This document shows, one piece after another, positions 43,983-54,317 of a stretch of 64,000 nt of DNA. The DNA comes from Streptomyces aureus (GTDB lineage Bacteria; Actinomycetota; Actinomycetes; Streptomycetales; Streptomycetaceae). The translations under genes were made by a program, and so were the position numbers. The notes beneath the pieces were generated by a model, which was given only the letters and a program-made list of their open reading frames with translations, had not been told where the DNA came from and did no database searches. Within the stretch, counting starts at the first letter, position 1; the number at the start of each line of letters is the position of its first letter. The stretch lies in assembly GCF_000725495.1 (NCBI RefSeq), contig NZ_JNZD01000013.1, forward strand, positions 562,463 to 626,462, in the 5' to 3' direction.

Positions 43983-45760
43983 CTCTGCTCCTCGTCGTCG
44001 GCGTCGTGCGCGTTCCGGGGCGGTCGCGGGGCGGCGCCGGTCCCCTTCATCCCGTCGGTCCGGTCGGTCGTACCGGTTCCGTCGGTCCGGCGGGGGAACA
44101 GGCCGGCGGGGTGGCCGCGGCCGTCCCAGTTGAGGAGGTTGACGCGGCTGCGGCCGGGGTCCGCGGGGGCGTCGGCACTCTGGCGGTCGCGCAGGACGTG
44201 GAAGTTCTCCACGGACACCGGCGGCGCCGCGCCGGATCCTTCGCCGTAGGGGCCGGAGCCGATCATGCCGGGGCCGCCCGCGTAGTCGAGGCTGCACTCG
44301 TCGGGCAGGACGGACTCCTCCAGGCGCCGGGCGTCGCCGACGGCCGCGGTGGGGATCACGTACCGCTCCTCGTACTTGGCGAGGGCCAGCAGCCGGTACA
44401 GCGCGTACATCTCCTCCCCGGACATGCCGACCGAGCGGGCGATGTCCTCGTCGACCGGGGCCGGTCCCGAGGTGCCGCCGGCGAGCAGGCCGGGGCGCAT
44501 CGCTCCGCGCATGGCGGCGAGCTTCTCCAGCGAGGCGCGGACGGGCGCGGTGTCGCCTGCGGTGAACAGCTCGGCCAGGTACTCCAGCGGGATGCGCAGG
44601 GTGTCGATCGCGCCGAAGAGGTTGCCGGTGTCCTCGCCGTCGAAGCCGGTCTCGGTCAGGGCCTCGACGACCGGGGAGAGCGGCGGGATGTACCAGACCA
44701 TCGGCATCGTGCGGTACTCGGGATGCAGCGGCAGCGCCACCCGGTGCCTGCTGATGAGGGCGTGGACGGGTGAGCGGCGGGCGGCGGCGATCCAGTCCTG
44801 GGCGATGCCGGCCCGCTCGGCCTCCCGGCGTACGACGGGGTCCTCGGGGTCGAGGAACACACCGAGCTGGGCCTCGTAGAGATCGGTGTCCTCGGGCGCG
44901 GAGGCCGCCTCGAGCACCTTGTCGGCGTCGTAGAGCATGACGCCGAGATAGCGCAGCCGTCCGACGCAGGTCTCGGAACAGACGGTGGGCAGGCCGACCT
45001 CCAGGCGCGGGTAGCACAGGGTGCACTTCTCGGCCTTGCCGGTGCGGTGGTTGAAGTAGACCTTCTTGTACGGGCAGCCGGTGACGCACATGCGCCAGCC
45101 GCGGCACTGGTCCTGGTCGACCAGGACGATGCCGTCCTCCTGCCGCTTGTACATCGCCCCGGACGGACAGGAGGCGACACAGGACGGGTTCAGGCAGTGT
45201 TCGCAGATCCGCGGCAGATAGAACATGAAGGTCTGCTCGAACTCGAACCGGACCTTCTCCGCGGCCTGTTCACGGACCTTGGCCACCATCGGGTCGAGTG
45301 CGCCGTGCTCGTTCACGCCGCCGAGGTCGTCGTCCCAGTTGGCGCTCCACTCGATCTTCATGGGCTTGCCGCTGAGCAGGGAGCGCGGCCGGGCGACGGG
45401 GACGTCGTCGCCGAGGGGAGCGTCGAGGAGGTTGGCGTACTCGTAGGTCCAGGGCTCGTAGTAGTCGCCGATGGCGGGCAGTTGCGGGTTGGAGAAGATG
45501 TGGGCGAGCTTCGAGAGGCGTCCGCCGGCCTTCAGCCGCAGCCGGCCGCGCTTGTTGAGCTCCCAGCCGCCCTTCCAGGTCTCCTGGTCCTCGTAGCGGC
45601 GCGGATAGCCCTGTCCGGGGCGGGTCTCGACGTTGTTGAACCACACGTACTCCACGCCGCCGCGGTTGGTCCACGCCTGTTTGCAGGTCACCGAACAGGT
45701 GTGGCAGCCGATGCACTTGTCGAGGTTCATGACCATCGCGATCTGTGCCATCACGCGCAT
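43979..45760 (-). CDS. narH: Respiratory nitrate reductase beta subunit (iron-sulfur)
   Basis: Electron-transfer subunit between NarI and NarG on the cytosolic side. The protein has 593 aa. Four Cys clusters are visible: CIGCHTCSVTCKQAW near residue 16, CEHCLNPSCVASCPSGA (the first near 185), CRGWRMCVTGCPYKK (the Trp in this cluster gives the 3Fe-4S centre as in NarH) and CTLCYPR-CSETC. The C-terminal 90 residues are a low-complexity Gly/Asp/Arg tail not needed for the fold. ATG at 45760 is 1 nt after the narG stop with GGAG 7 nt upstream. Confidence 0.96.
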   Translation of the reverse strand: MRVMAQIAMVMNLDKCIGCHTCSVTCKQAWTNRGGVEYVWFNNVETRPGQGYPRRYEDQETWKGGWELNKRGRLRLKAGGRLSKLAHIFSNPQLPAIGDYYEPWTYEYANLLDAPLGDDVPVARPRSLLSGKPMKIEWSANWDDDLGGVNEHGALDPMVAKVREQAAEKVRFEFEQTFMFYLPRICEHCLNPSCVASCPSGAMYKRQEDGIVLVDQDQCRGWRMCVTGCPYKKVYFNHRTGKAEKCTLCYPRLEVGLPTVCSETCVGRLRYLGVMLYDADKVLEAASAPEDTDLYEAQLGVFLDPEDPVVRREAERAGIAQDWIAAARRSPVHALISRHRVALPLHPEYRTMPMVWYIPPLSPVVEALTETGFDGEDTGNLFGAIDTLRIPLEYLAELFTAGDTAPVRASLEKLAAMRGAMRPGLLAGGTSGPAPVDEDIARSVGMSGEEMYALYRLLALAKYEERYVIPTAAVGDARRLEESVLPDECSLDYAGGPGMIGSGPYGEGSGAAPPVSVENFHVLRDRQSADAPADPGRSRVNLLNWDGRGHPAGLFPRRTDGTGTTDRTDGMKGTGAAPRPPRNAHDADDEEQR

Positions 45761-45761
45761 G

Positions 45762-48700
45762 TCAGTACTCCACCGGCTCGGTGCGGCGCCGGACCACGGT
45801 GATCTCGTCGCGCTGGTTGCCCGTCGGGCCCAGGTAGTTGAACGCCCAGCTCAACTGGGCGTAGCCGCCGATGAGATGGGTCGGTTTGAGCAGCAGCCGG
45901 GTCAGGGAGTTGTGGGTGCCGCCGCGTCTGCCGGTCGTCTGGGTCCGGGGGGTGGCGATGACCCGGTCCTGGGCGTGGTGCATGTACACGGTGCCCTGCG
46001 GCATGCGGTGGCTGACCACCGCGCGGGCCGCGACGACGCCGTTGCGGTTGACCGCCTCGATCCAGTCGTTGTCGCGCACGCCGATCGCCTCGGCGTCCTG
46101 CGGGGACATCCAGATGTTCTGGCCGCCGCGGGAGAGCGACAGCATGAGCAGGTTGTCCTGGTACTCGGAGTGGATGGACCACTTGCTGTGCGGGGTGAGA
46201 TAGCGGACGGTCACCTCGGCCTGGCCGTCCTCCCCGGTGGAGACCCGGTCGCCGAAGAGGCGGCGCATGTCGAGCGGCGGCCGGTAGACGGGCAGGGCCT
46301 CGCCGAGTTCGTGGATCCAGTCGTGGTCCAGGAAGAAGTGCTGGCGGCCGGTGAGGGTGTGCCAGGGCTTGGCGTGCTCGGTGTTGAGGGTGAAGGCGGT
46401 GTAGCGGCGGCCGCCCGCCTCGCTGCCGGACCACTCCGGGGAGGTGATGACCGGCACGGGCGCCGCCTGGGTGTCCTCGTAGGTGATCCGTTTGCCCTCG
46501 TGCTCGGCGGCGAGGTGGGCCATCGGCTGCCCGGTGCGGCGCTCCAGGGTGAGGAAGCCCTGGGTCGCGAGGTGGCCGTTGGTGGTGCCGGACAGGGCGA
46601 GGATCGTGTTCGCCGCCTTGACGGCGGTGTCGAGCAGCGGCCGGCCCGCCGCCGGTCCCGCCCTGCGCAGGCCGTGCCGGCCGGCGAGCAGCCTGACCTC
46701 CTCGGCCACGTCGAAGGTGATGCCCTTCGCGGGCAGGCCGAGCTTGTCCGCGAGCGGTCCGAGCGTGGCCATCTTCTCGGCGATCGCGCCATAGTCCCGC
46801 TCCACGACGGTCAGTTGGGGCATGGTGCGGCCCGGCACGGGCTCGCACTCCCCGCGCCGCCAGTCGAGGGCGACGCCGCCGGGCTGGGCGGTCTCGCCGG
46901 GGGTGTCGTGCTGGAGGGCGGTGGCGACGAGGTCGCGGCGCACGCCGAGGTGGCGCGCCGCCATCGCGGAGAACGAGCGGGCGAGGGCGTGGAAGGCGGC
47001 GAAGTCGGTGCGGGCCTGCCAGGGCGGGTCGACGGCCGGGGTGAAGGAGTGCACGTAGGGGTGCATGTCCGTGCTGGACAGGTCGTGCTTCTCGTACCAG
47101 GTCGCGGCGGGCAGGACGACGTCCGACATGAGGGTGGAGGAGGTCATGCGGAAGTCCAGTGACAGCAGCAGGTCGAGTTTTCCCTCGGGTGCCTTCTCGT
47201 GCCAGCGCACGTCGCGTGGCCGTTCCTCGGGCCCGGCCTCCCGCGCCCCGAGCGAGGAGGTGGTGCCGAGCAGGTGTTTCTGGAAGTACTCGGCGCCCTT
47301 CGCGGAGGAGCCGAGCAGGTTGGCGCGCCAGAGCGTCACGATCCGGGGCCAGTTGGCGGGGGCGTCCGGATCCTCTCCGGCGAATCCCAGCTTCCCTTCG
47401 CGGAGTTGGTTCACCGCGTACGCGGCCGGGTCCTCGTCACCCGCCTCGTCGCAGAGGTCGAGGGGGTTGCGGTCGAAGGTGGGATAGGAGGGCATCCAGC
47501 CCGAACGGGTGGCCTGGGCCAGGCAGTCGGCCGCCGTCATCCCCGCGAGGGCCCCGCTGCCGAGCGGGGAGGCGAGCGTGTCCGCGCGGTAGTGGTCGTA
47601 GCGCCACTGGTCGGTGTGCAGGAACCAGTAGGCGGTGCCGATCGCCTGCCGGGGCGGGCGGGACCAGTCGGACGCGGCGGCGAGGGTGGCCCAGCCGGTC
47701 GCGGGGCGGCACTTCTCCTGGCCGACGTAGTGGGCCCAGCCGCCGCCGTTGCGGCCCTGGCAGCCGGTGAGCTGGAGCAGGGCCAGGAAGGCGCGGTAGA
47801 TCGTCTCGGAGTGGAACCAGTGGTTCGTGCCGGCGCCCATGAGGATCATGCAGCGGCCGCCGGAGCGTTCGGCGCTGTCGGCGAACTCCCGGGCGGTACG
47901 GACGGCCGCCGCGGCCGGGACGGAGGTGTGGACCTCCTGCCAGGCGGGCGTGCCGGGGACGGAGGCGTCGTCGTAGCCGGTGGGCCAGGTGCCGGGCAGT
48001 CCGGCGCGGCCGACGCCGTACTGGGCGAGCAGCAGGTCGTACACGGTCGTCACCAGGTGGCCGCCGATCCGCGTGGCGGGGACGCCGGCGCTGCGCACGG
48101 CCCCGCCGCCCTGGCCGTGCGGCCCGCCGTCGGTGTCGAAGCGGGGCAGCAGCACCTCGGCGGGAACGGCTCCGTCACGCCCGTACAGGGTGAGCCGGGG
48201 CGTCAGATCACCGAGCTCCAGGTTCCACCGCCCCTGGCCGGACTCGGTCCACCGGAAGCCGAGCGAGCCCGGGGGGACCTCCGGCCGGCCGGTCGCGTCG
48301 TCGAGGACGACCGTCTTCCACTCCGCGCCCTCCGCGGTGTCGCCGAGGTCGCCGGCGCGCAGGAACTTGTCCGGGACGTGGGCCCCTTCGTGCTCCCTCA
48401 GGGTGACGAGGAACGGCAGGTCGGTGAACCGCCGGACGTAGTCGGTGAAGAACGGCACCTGCCGGTCGACGAAGCACTCCTTCAGCACGACGTGCCCCAT
48501 CGCGAGGGCCAGCGCGCCGTCGGTGCCGGGGTGGGGGTGCAGCCACTCGTCGGCGAACTTCGTGTTGTCGGCGTAGTCCGGGGAGACGACGACGACCTTC
48601 TGTCCGCGGTAGCGCGCCTCGGCCATCCAGTGGGCGTCCGGGGTCCGGGTGACGGGCACGTTGGTGCCCCACATCATCAGGTACGCGGCGTCCCACCAGT

Positions 48701-49472
48701 CCCCCGACTCGGGAACGTCGGTCTGGTCGCCGAAGACCTGCGGGGAGGCGACCGGAAGGTCGGCGTACCAGTCGTAGAACGACAGCATGGGGGCGCCGAT
48801 GAGCGAGTGGAACCGGGCGCCGGCGGCGTGCGAGACCATCGACATCGCGGGGATCGGGGAGAAGCCGGCGATGCGGTCGGGGCCGTGGGTCTTGATGGTG
48901 TGGACGTGGGCGGCGGCGGCCAGCTCCACCGCCTCGTCCCAACTCGCCCGCACCAGACCGCCCTTGCCGCGCGCCTGCTGGTAGCGGCGGCGGCGCTCGG
49001 GGTCGGCCTGGAGGTCGGCCCAGGCGAGGACGGGGTCGCCGGTGCGGGCCTTCGCCTCCCGGTACATCCCCAGGAGGACACCGCGGACGTACGGGTAGCG
49101 CACCCGGGTCGGTGAGTACGTGTACCAGGAGAAGGCGGCCCCGCGCGGACAGCCGCGCGGCTCGTACTCGGGGCGGTCCGGGCCGACGCTCGGATAGTCG
49201 GTCTCCTGGGTCTCCCAGGTGATGATGCCGTCCTTGACGTACACCTTCCACCGGCAGGAGCCGGTGCAGTTGACCCCGTGGGTGGAGCGCACGACCTTGT
49301 CGTGGCTCCAGCGGTCCCGGTAGAAGACGTCGCCGCTCCGCCCGCCCTCCTTGGAGAGGGTGCGCAGATCGGCGGAGGTCTCCCCCCGCCGGAAGAACCG
49401 CCCGGTGCGCAGCAGCAGATCACTGGCCCTGCCGTCCATCCCGCCACTGCCCCCGGCCCCGGATCCGGCCAC
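45762..49472 (-). CDS. narG: Respiratory nitrate reductase alpha subunit
   Basis: Reduces nitrate to nitrite on the cytosolic side of the membrane with a bis-MGD molybdenum cofactor. The protein has 1236 aa, the full NarG length. Seen: the FS0 motif STHGVNCTGSCRWKVYVKDG near residue 65, the NarG block YEPRGCPRGAAFSWYTYSPT, and MLSFYDWYADLPVASPQ, which holds the Asp ligand to Mo as in E. coli NarG. GTG at 49472 is chosen because GAGGAG lies 5 nt upstream; ATG at 49439 is an alternative and the frame upstream to 49565 is non-coding. First gene of narGHJIK. S. coelicolor has its three nar clusters elsewhere, so this may be an accessory position. Confidence 0.96.
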   Translation of the reverse strand: MAGSGAGGSGGMDGRASDLLLRTGRFFRRGETSADLRTLSKEGGRSGDVFYRDRWSHDKVVRSTHGVNCTGSCRWKVYVKDGIITWETQETDYPSVGPDRPEYEPRGCPRGAAFSWYTYSPTRVRYPYVRGVLLGMYREAKARTGDPVLAWADLQADPERRRRYQQARGKGGLVRASWDEAVELAAAAHVHTIKTHGPDRIAGFSPIPAMSMVSHAAGARFHSLIGAPMLSFYDWYADLPVASPQVFGDQTDVPESGDWWDAAYLMMWGTNVPVTRTPDAHWMAEARYRGQKVVVVSPDYADNTKFADEWLHPHPGTDGALALAMGHVVLKECFVDRQVPFFTDYVRRFTDLPFLVTLREHEGAHVPDKFLRAGDLGDTAEGAEWKTVVLDDATGRPEVPPGSLGFRWTESGQGRWNLELGDLTPRLTLYGRDGAVPAEVLLPRFDTDGGPHGQGGGAVRSAGVPATRIGGHLVTTVYDLLLAQYGVGRAGLPGTWPTGYDDASVPGTPAWQEVHTSVPAAAAVRTAREFADSAERSGGRCMILMGAGTNHWFHSETIYRAFLALLQLTGCQGRNGGGWAHYVGQEKCRPATGWATLAAASDWSRPPRQAIGTAYWFLHTDQWRYDHYRADTLASPLGSGALAGMTAADCLAQATRSGWMPSYPTFDRNPLDLCDEAGDEDPAAYAVNQLREGKLGFAGEDPDAPANWPRIVTLWRANLLGSSAKGAEYFQKHLLGTTSSLGAREAGPEERPRDVRWHEKAPEGKLDLLLSLDFRMTSSTLMSDVVLPAATWYEKHDLSSTDMHPYVHSFTPAVDPPWQARTDFAAFHALARSFSAMAARHLGVRRDLVATALQHDTPGETAQPGGVALDWRRGECEPVPGRTMPQLTVVERDYGAIAEKMATLGPLADKLGLPAKGITFDVAEEVRLLAGRHGLRRAGPAAGRPLLDTAVKAANTILALSGTTNGHLATQGFLTLERRTGQPMAHLAAEHEGKRITYEDTQAAPVPVITSPEWSGSEAGGRRYTAFTLNTEHAKPWHTLTGRQHFFLDHDWIHELGEALPVYRPPLDMRRLFGDRVSTGEDGQAEVTVRYLTPHSKWSIHSEYQDNLLMLSLSRGGQNIWMSPQDAEAIGVRDNDWIEAVNRNGVVAARAVVSHRMPQGTVYMHHAQDRVIATPRTQTTGRRGGTHNSLTRLLLKPTHLIGGYAQLSWAFNYLGPTGNQRDEITVVRRRTEPVEY

Positions 49473-49569
49473 GGCTGCTCCTCTCCCAGGCTTCACCCCA
49501 GCCCACCACCGACGGACGGGGGGCGCATGTGACGGGGGGCCGGAAGGGTGAGGGGGCGGTGCCATGCCG

Positions 49570-49600
49570 AGGAGCCGCCGGTCCGTGGTGTCGGCGGCTC
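49570..49600 (-). terminator. Terminator hairpin after the DUF6299-like gene
   Basis: GGAGCCGCCG (49570-49579) pairs with CGGCGGCTCC (49591-49600) around an 11-nt loop, 14 nt past the stop and upstream of narG. Confidence 0.8.
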
Positions 49601-49614
49601 CTTCGGATGGGCGG

Positions 49615-50599
<985 letters not shown>

Positions 50600-50794
50600 A
50601 TGTGTTCACACCGGTCTTCGTGCCCGTCCGCGGACACCGCCGCACCGCACATCGTCTCGGCCCACCCCGAGCAGGGCTGGAACCTCCTGTGCAACGGCGC
50701 GATCGTCTTCGACGACAGCGGTGAACTGCTTCCCGACGGCAGCGTGGTCGCTCCGCACCGGGTGTTCGCCGAGCGGCTCGCCGTCGCCGCCTGA
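50600..50794 (+). CDS. DUF5999-family small protein (64 aa)
   Basis: MCSHRSSCPSADTAAPHIVS opens a short protein that continues HPEQGWNLLCNGAIVFDDSG and ends with a PDGSVVAPHR segment. This pattern is a widespread actinobacterial family (DUF5999, recalled) of unknown role, with two N-terminal Cys and one internal Cys that could bind metal. GGAGGT lies 6 nt before the ATG. It is convergent with the RidA gene, whose stop is 15 nt away, and no hairpin separates them. Confidence 0.8.
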   Translation: MCSHRSSCPSADTAAPHIVSAHPEQGWNLLCNGAIVFDDSGELLPDGSVVAPHRVFAERLAVAA

Positions 50795-50809
50795 TCCGGA
50801 AATCCCGCC

Positions 50810-51208
50810 CTACGCCAGCACCGCGAACCCGTCCAGTTCGACCAGTGCCTCCGTGTCCCACAGGCGTACGGCTCCGATGACGGCCATCGCCGGGTAGTCG
50901 CGGCCCGCCAACCGGCGCCAGACGCGGCCCAGTTCGGGCGCGTGGGCGCGGTAGTCGGCGACGTCCGTGGCGTAGACGGTGACCCGGGCGAGGTCCGCGG
51001 GGGTGCCGCCCGCCGCGCGCAGGGCGGTCAGCAGATTGGCCAGCGCCCTCTCGAACTGCTCGGGCAGGGTCTCCCCCACGACCTTGCCGTCCCCGTCCAG
51101 CGCGGTCTGTCCGGCCAGGAACACGACCCGGGAGCCGGTGGCGACGACCGCGTGGGAGAAGCCGGCCGCCGGGGAGAGCTCCGGCGGGTTGACGCGCTCG
51201 GCGGTCAT
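50810..51208 (-). CDS. RidA-family enamine/imine deaminase
   Basis: RidA proteins hydrolyse reactive enamines and imines to ketones and ammonia. The protein has 132 aa: FSHAVVATGSRVVFLAGQTA, EQFERALANLLTALRAAGGT, DLARVTVYATDVADYR and YPAMAVIGAVRLWDTEALVE, where the Arg of canonical RidA corresponds to R118 near AVRLW. It lies 31 nt after the acyl-CoA dehydrogenase on the same strand, in the aminobenzoate cluster. There it could hydrolyse the enamine expected from 2-aminobenzoyl-CoA hydroxylation and reduction. That role is inference; the fold is firm. Confidence 0.9.
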   Translation of the reverse strand: MTAERVNPPELSPAAGFSHAVVATGSRVVFLAGQTALDGDGKVVGETLPEQFERALANLLTALRAAGGTPADLARVTVYATDVADYRAHAPELGRVWRRLAGRDYPAMAVIGAVRLWDTEALVELDGFAVLA

Positions 51209-51239
51209 ACGGGCCCCGCCTTCCCGGTGGGTGCGGGGG

Positions 51240-52385
51240 TCACGGGGACACCTTGCCTTCCTGCTGCTCGGCGGAGCGGTACAACTCCTTGGCGATGATG
51301 GCTCGTTGGACCTCACTGGCGCCCTCGTAGATCCGCGGCGCGCGCACCTCGCGGTAGAGGTGTTCGAGGAGGTGACCCCGGCGCAGGGCGCGGGCACCGT
51401 GCAGCTGGACGGCCGCGTCGACGACGTACTGGGCCGTCTCGGTCGCCAGCAGTTTCGCCATCGCCGCCCGCCGGGGCACGTCCGCCGCCCCCGCGTCGTA
51501 CGCCGCCGCGGCCGCGTACACCATCAGCCGGGCCGCCTCGGTGCGCAGCGCCATCTCCGCGACCTGATGGGCCACGGTCTGCAGGTCCTTGAGCCGGCCG
51601 CCGAACGCCTCGCGCCGTGCCGTGTGGGCGAGGGCCGCGTCCAGCGCGGCCTGCGCCATGCCGACGGCGAAGGCGCCGACGCTCGGCCGGAAGAGGTTGA
51701 GGGTGTTCATGGCGACCCGGAACCCGTGGCCCGGCTCGCCGAGGACGTCGTCCGCCGTGACGGGTACGGCGTCGAAGGCGAGAGCGCCGATGGGGTGCGG
51801 GGAGAGCATGTCGAGCGGGGTGCCGGTGAGGCCGGGGCGGTCGGAGGGGACGAGGAACGCGGTGATCCCTCGGGCTCCGGCGCCGGGCGCGGTGCGTGCG
51901 AAGACGGTGTAGAGGTCGGCCTCGGGGGCGTTGGAGATCCAGCACTTCTCGCCGGTGAGCCGCCAGCCCCCGGCGTCGTCCCCGTCCGCCCGCAGTTCCA
52001 GCGCGGCGGCGTCCGAACCGGCCCCGGGCTCGCTCAGGGCGAAGGCGGCCACGGCGGTGCCGTCCGTGACCCGGGGCAGCCAGTGCGCGCGCTGGGCCGC
52101 GGTGCCATAGGCGTGGACGGGATGCGCGCCGAGCCCCTGGAGGGCCAGCGCCGTCTCGGCCTCGGTGCACTCCCGCGCCAGGGACTCGCGCATCAGACAG
52201 AGGTCGAGGGCGCCCGAGGAGAACAGCCGGGCGAGCAGTCCGAGCCGGCCCAGCTCGGCGACGAGCGGTCTGTTGACATGACCCGGCTCGCCCTTGTCGG
52301 CCAGGGGGCGCAGCTGCTGCGCGGCGAGGGCCCGCAGCTCGGCACACCAGGCGGTCTGCCCCGGATCGAGCGAGAATGCGGTCAT
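51240..52385 (-). CDS. Acyl-CoA dehydrogenase
   Basis: FAD-dependent alpha,beta-dehydrogenation of an acyl-CoA. The protein has 381 aa, standard length. Seen: AAFALSEPGAGSDAAALELR, GEKCWISNAPEADLYTVFAR, REAFGGRLKDLQTVAHQVAE, and QLHGARALRRGHLLEHLYRE with APRIYEGASEVQR near the C-terminus. The usual catalytic Glu position reads YEGASEVQ. ATG at 52385 has GAGG 7 nt upstream. It is divergent from the CoA-ligase gene with a shared operator between them, and upstream of ridA. In this cluster it probably acts on the alicyclic CoA ester after ring reduction. Confidence 0.92.
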   Translation of the reverse strand: MTAFSLDPGQTAWCAELRALAAQQLRPLADKGEPGHVNRPLVAELGRLGLLARLFSSGALDLCLMRESLARECTEAETALALQGLGAHPVHAYGTAAQRAHWLPRVTDGTAVAAFALSEPGAGSDAAALELRADGDDAGGWRLTGEKCWISNAPEADLYTVFARTAPGAGARGITAFLVPSDRPGLTGTPLDMLSPHPIGALAFDAVPVTADDVLGEPGHGFRVAMNTLNLFRPSVGAFAVGMAQAALDAALAHTARREAFGGRLKDLQTVAHQVAEMALRTEAARLMVYAAAAAYDAGAADVPRRAAMAKLLATETAQYVVDAAVQLHGARALRRGHLLEHLYREVRAPRIYEGASEVQRAIIAKELYRSAEQQEGKVSP

Positions 52386-52433
52386 TGCCCGTCCTCTCTC
52401 CCCATCGGACGTCACCACGTTATCGCGAACCGT

Positions 52434-52445
52434 TGACTGTCGTCA
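52434..52445. promoter_or_regulatory. Shared operator between acyl-CoA dehydrogenase and CoA-ligase genes
   Basis: TGACTGTCGTCA, a TGAC/GTCA inverted repeat, lies within a larger mirror GTTATC-N9-site-N7-GATAC. The identical 12-mer with GTTATC-N9 and N9-GATAC arms recurs at 58336-58347 upstream of the hydratase gene. The adjacent PaaX-like regulator is the likely binder. Confidence 0.75.
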
Positions 52446-52523
52446 CCAACACGATACGCTCCTTGTGCGAGCCCACCGCGACGCCCACCGGGGCGGCCCA
52501 CCAAGGCAAGGGGGCGAGACGCC

Positions 52524-54293
52524 ATGGACCTTGTGGATCCGCTGGATTCCGCAGACACCTCGGGGCCGGCCCGCTCGGCCCATGTCGACACCTTCGCGCG
52601 CGACCACCTGCCGCCCCCCGAGCAGTGGCCCTCCCTCCGCTTCGACCTGCCCGAGCTGCGCTACCCGGCCCGGCTCAACTGCGCCGCCGAGCTCCTCGCG
52701 GACACCGACGCCGGCCGCCCGGCCTTCCGCACACCGACCGGCGCGCCGTGGACGTACGGACAGCTGCGCGCCCGGGTCGACCGGATCGCCCATGTCCTGA
52801 CCGGCGAGCTGGGTGTCGTCCCGGGCAACCGGGTGCTGCTGCGCGGTCCGACGACCCCGTGGCTGGCGGCCTGCTGGCTGGCGGTGCTGAAGGCGGGCGC
52901 CGTCGCGGTCACGGTCCTGGCGCAGGCGCGGGCGCACGAGCTGGGCACGATGTGCGGGATCGCCCGGGTGACGCACGCGCTGTGCGACGTCCGCTCGGTC
53001 GACGACCTGGTCAAGGCGGAGGTCCCGGGGCTGCGGATCACGACGTACGGCGGTGACGCGCCCGGCGATCTGCTGCTGCGGATCACCGGCGCCCCCGAGG
53101 AGCCGTACGACGCGGTGGACACGGCCGCCGACGACGTGGCGCTGATCGCGTTCACCTCGGGCACCACCGGCCGGCCCAAGGGCTGCATGCACTTCCACCG
53201 CGATGTGCTGGCGATCGCGGACACGTTCGCACGCCACGTGCTGCGGCCGCGCGAGGACGACGTGTTCGCGGGCAGCCCTCCGCTGGGCTTCACGTTCGGG
53301 CTCGGCGGTCTCGTGGTCTTCCCGCTGCGGGCCGGCGCCAGTTCCCTGCTGCTCGAACAGGCGGGCCCGGCGCAGCTGCTGCCCGCGATCGCCGGGCACC
53401 GGGTCTCCGTGCTGTTCACGGCGCCGACCGCCTACCGGGCGATGCTCGCGGAACTGGCGGAGTCCGGGCACGACATCGGGTCGCTGCGGCGCTGTGTGTC
53501 CGCGGGCGAGAACCTGCCCGCGGCGACCTGGCGGGCCTGGCGGGAGCGCACCGGGCTCGGGATCATCAACGGCATCGGCGCCACCGAACTGCTGCACATC
53601 TTCATCTCCGCCGCCGACGACGACATCCGCCCGGGCACGACGGGCGTTCCGGTGCCGGGCTGGGAGGCGCGGGTGGTCGACGACGAGGGGTCGCCGGTGC
53701 CGGATGGCGAGCCCGGTCTGCTCGCCGTGCGCGGCCCGGTCGGCTGCCGGTATCTCGCCGACCCCCGGCAGCGGGAGTACGTACGGGGCGGCTGGAACAT
53801 CACCGGCGACACCTACGTCCGCGACCCCGACGGCTACTTCCGTTACGTGGCCCGCGCCGACGACATGATCATCTCGGCGGGGTACAACATCGCGGGCCCC
53901 GAGGTCGAGGACGCGCTGCTGCGGCACCCGGACGTGCTGGAGACCGCGGTCGTGGGGCGGACGGACGAGGCGCGCGGGCAGATCGTGGTGGCGTACACCG
54001 TGCTCAGGGAGGATGCCCCCCGGGACGCCGAGGCGCTGCGCGCGTTCCTCAAGTCCGAGCTGGCACCGTACAAGTGCCCCCGCGAGATCGTCTTCCTGGA
54101 CGCGCTGCCACGGACCGCGACGGGCAAGCTCCAGCGGTTCCGGCTGCGGGAGGAGAACCGTTCCGGCGATACCGCGGCGACCCCCTCGCCGAAGGCCGCG
54201 GCGTCCGTCCCGTCGAAGGCTGCGCCGCCTGTGGCGGGCAGTCAGACTCCGTTGGCCGAGGGCGACTTGCCCCCGGCCGGCGATCCCAAGTGA
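52524..54293 (+). CDS. 2-aminobenzoate-CoA ligase-like acyl-CoA synthetase
   Basis: Adenylates an aromatic acid and forms its CoA thioester. The protein has 589 aa, longer than usual by a Pro/Ala-rich tail of about 40 residues. AMP-binding motif FTSGTTGRPKGCMHFHRDVL, FGLGGLVVFPLRAGASSLLL, and INGIGATELLHIFISA, which matches benzoate/2-aminobenzoate CoA ligases. WNITGDTYVRDPDGYF and RTATGKLQRF contain the C-terminal hinge and catalytic Lys. ATG at 52524 has AAGGGGG about 10 nt upstream. The specificity for 2-aminobenzoate is inferred from the monooxygenase/reductase fusion in the same cluster. Confidence 0.88.
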   Translation: MDLVDPLDSADTSGPARSAHVDTFARDHLPPPEQWPSLRFDLPELRYPARLNCAAELLADTDAGRPAFRTPTGAPWTYGQLRARVDRIAHVLTGELGVVPGNRVLLRGPTTPWLAACWLAVLKAGAVAVTVLAQARAHELGTMCGIARVTHALCDVRSVDDLVKAEVPGLRITTYGGDAPGDLLLRITGAPEEPYDAVDTAADDVALIAFTSGTTGRPKGCMHFHRDVLAIADTFARHVLRPREDDVFAGSPPLGFTFGLGGLVVFPLRAGASSLLLEQAGPAQLLPAIAGHRVSVLFTAPTAYRAMLAELAESGHDIGSLRRCVSAGENLPAATWRAWRERTGLGIINGIGATELLHIFISAADDDIRPGTTGVPVPGWEARVVDDEGSPVPDGEPGLLAVRGPVGCRYLADPRQREYVRGGWNITGDTYVRDPDGYFRYVARADDMIISAGYNIAGPEVEDALLRHPDVLETAVVGRTDEARGQIVVAYTVLREDAPRDAEALRAFLKSELAPYKCPREIVFLDALPRTATGKLQRFRLREENRSGDTAATPSPKAAASVPSKAAPPVAGSQTPLAEGDLPPAGDPK

Positions 54294-54304
54294 TCTTCGC
54301 GCAC

Positions 54305-54310
54305 TAGAGT
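54305..54310 (+). promoter_or_regulatory. Candidate -10 of a leaderless regulator message
   Basis: TAGAGT ends 7 nt before the GTG at 54318, with no ribosome site in between, which suggests transcription and translation begin together. It also argues against the in-frame GTG at 54309. Confidence 0.45.
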
Positions 54311-54317
54311 GATCGAC

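Noticed and set aside
41429..49472. nar operon as a mobile island
   Set aside because: No integrase, transposase, tRNA, direct-repeat boundary or base-composition break is visible, so transfer is not claimed.
49473..49614. Rex, FNR or DevR-type operator upstream of narG
   Set aside because: The gap is GC-rich and contains no TTGTGA-TCACAA-like or other recognisable redox-regulator motif.
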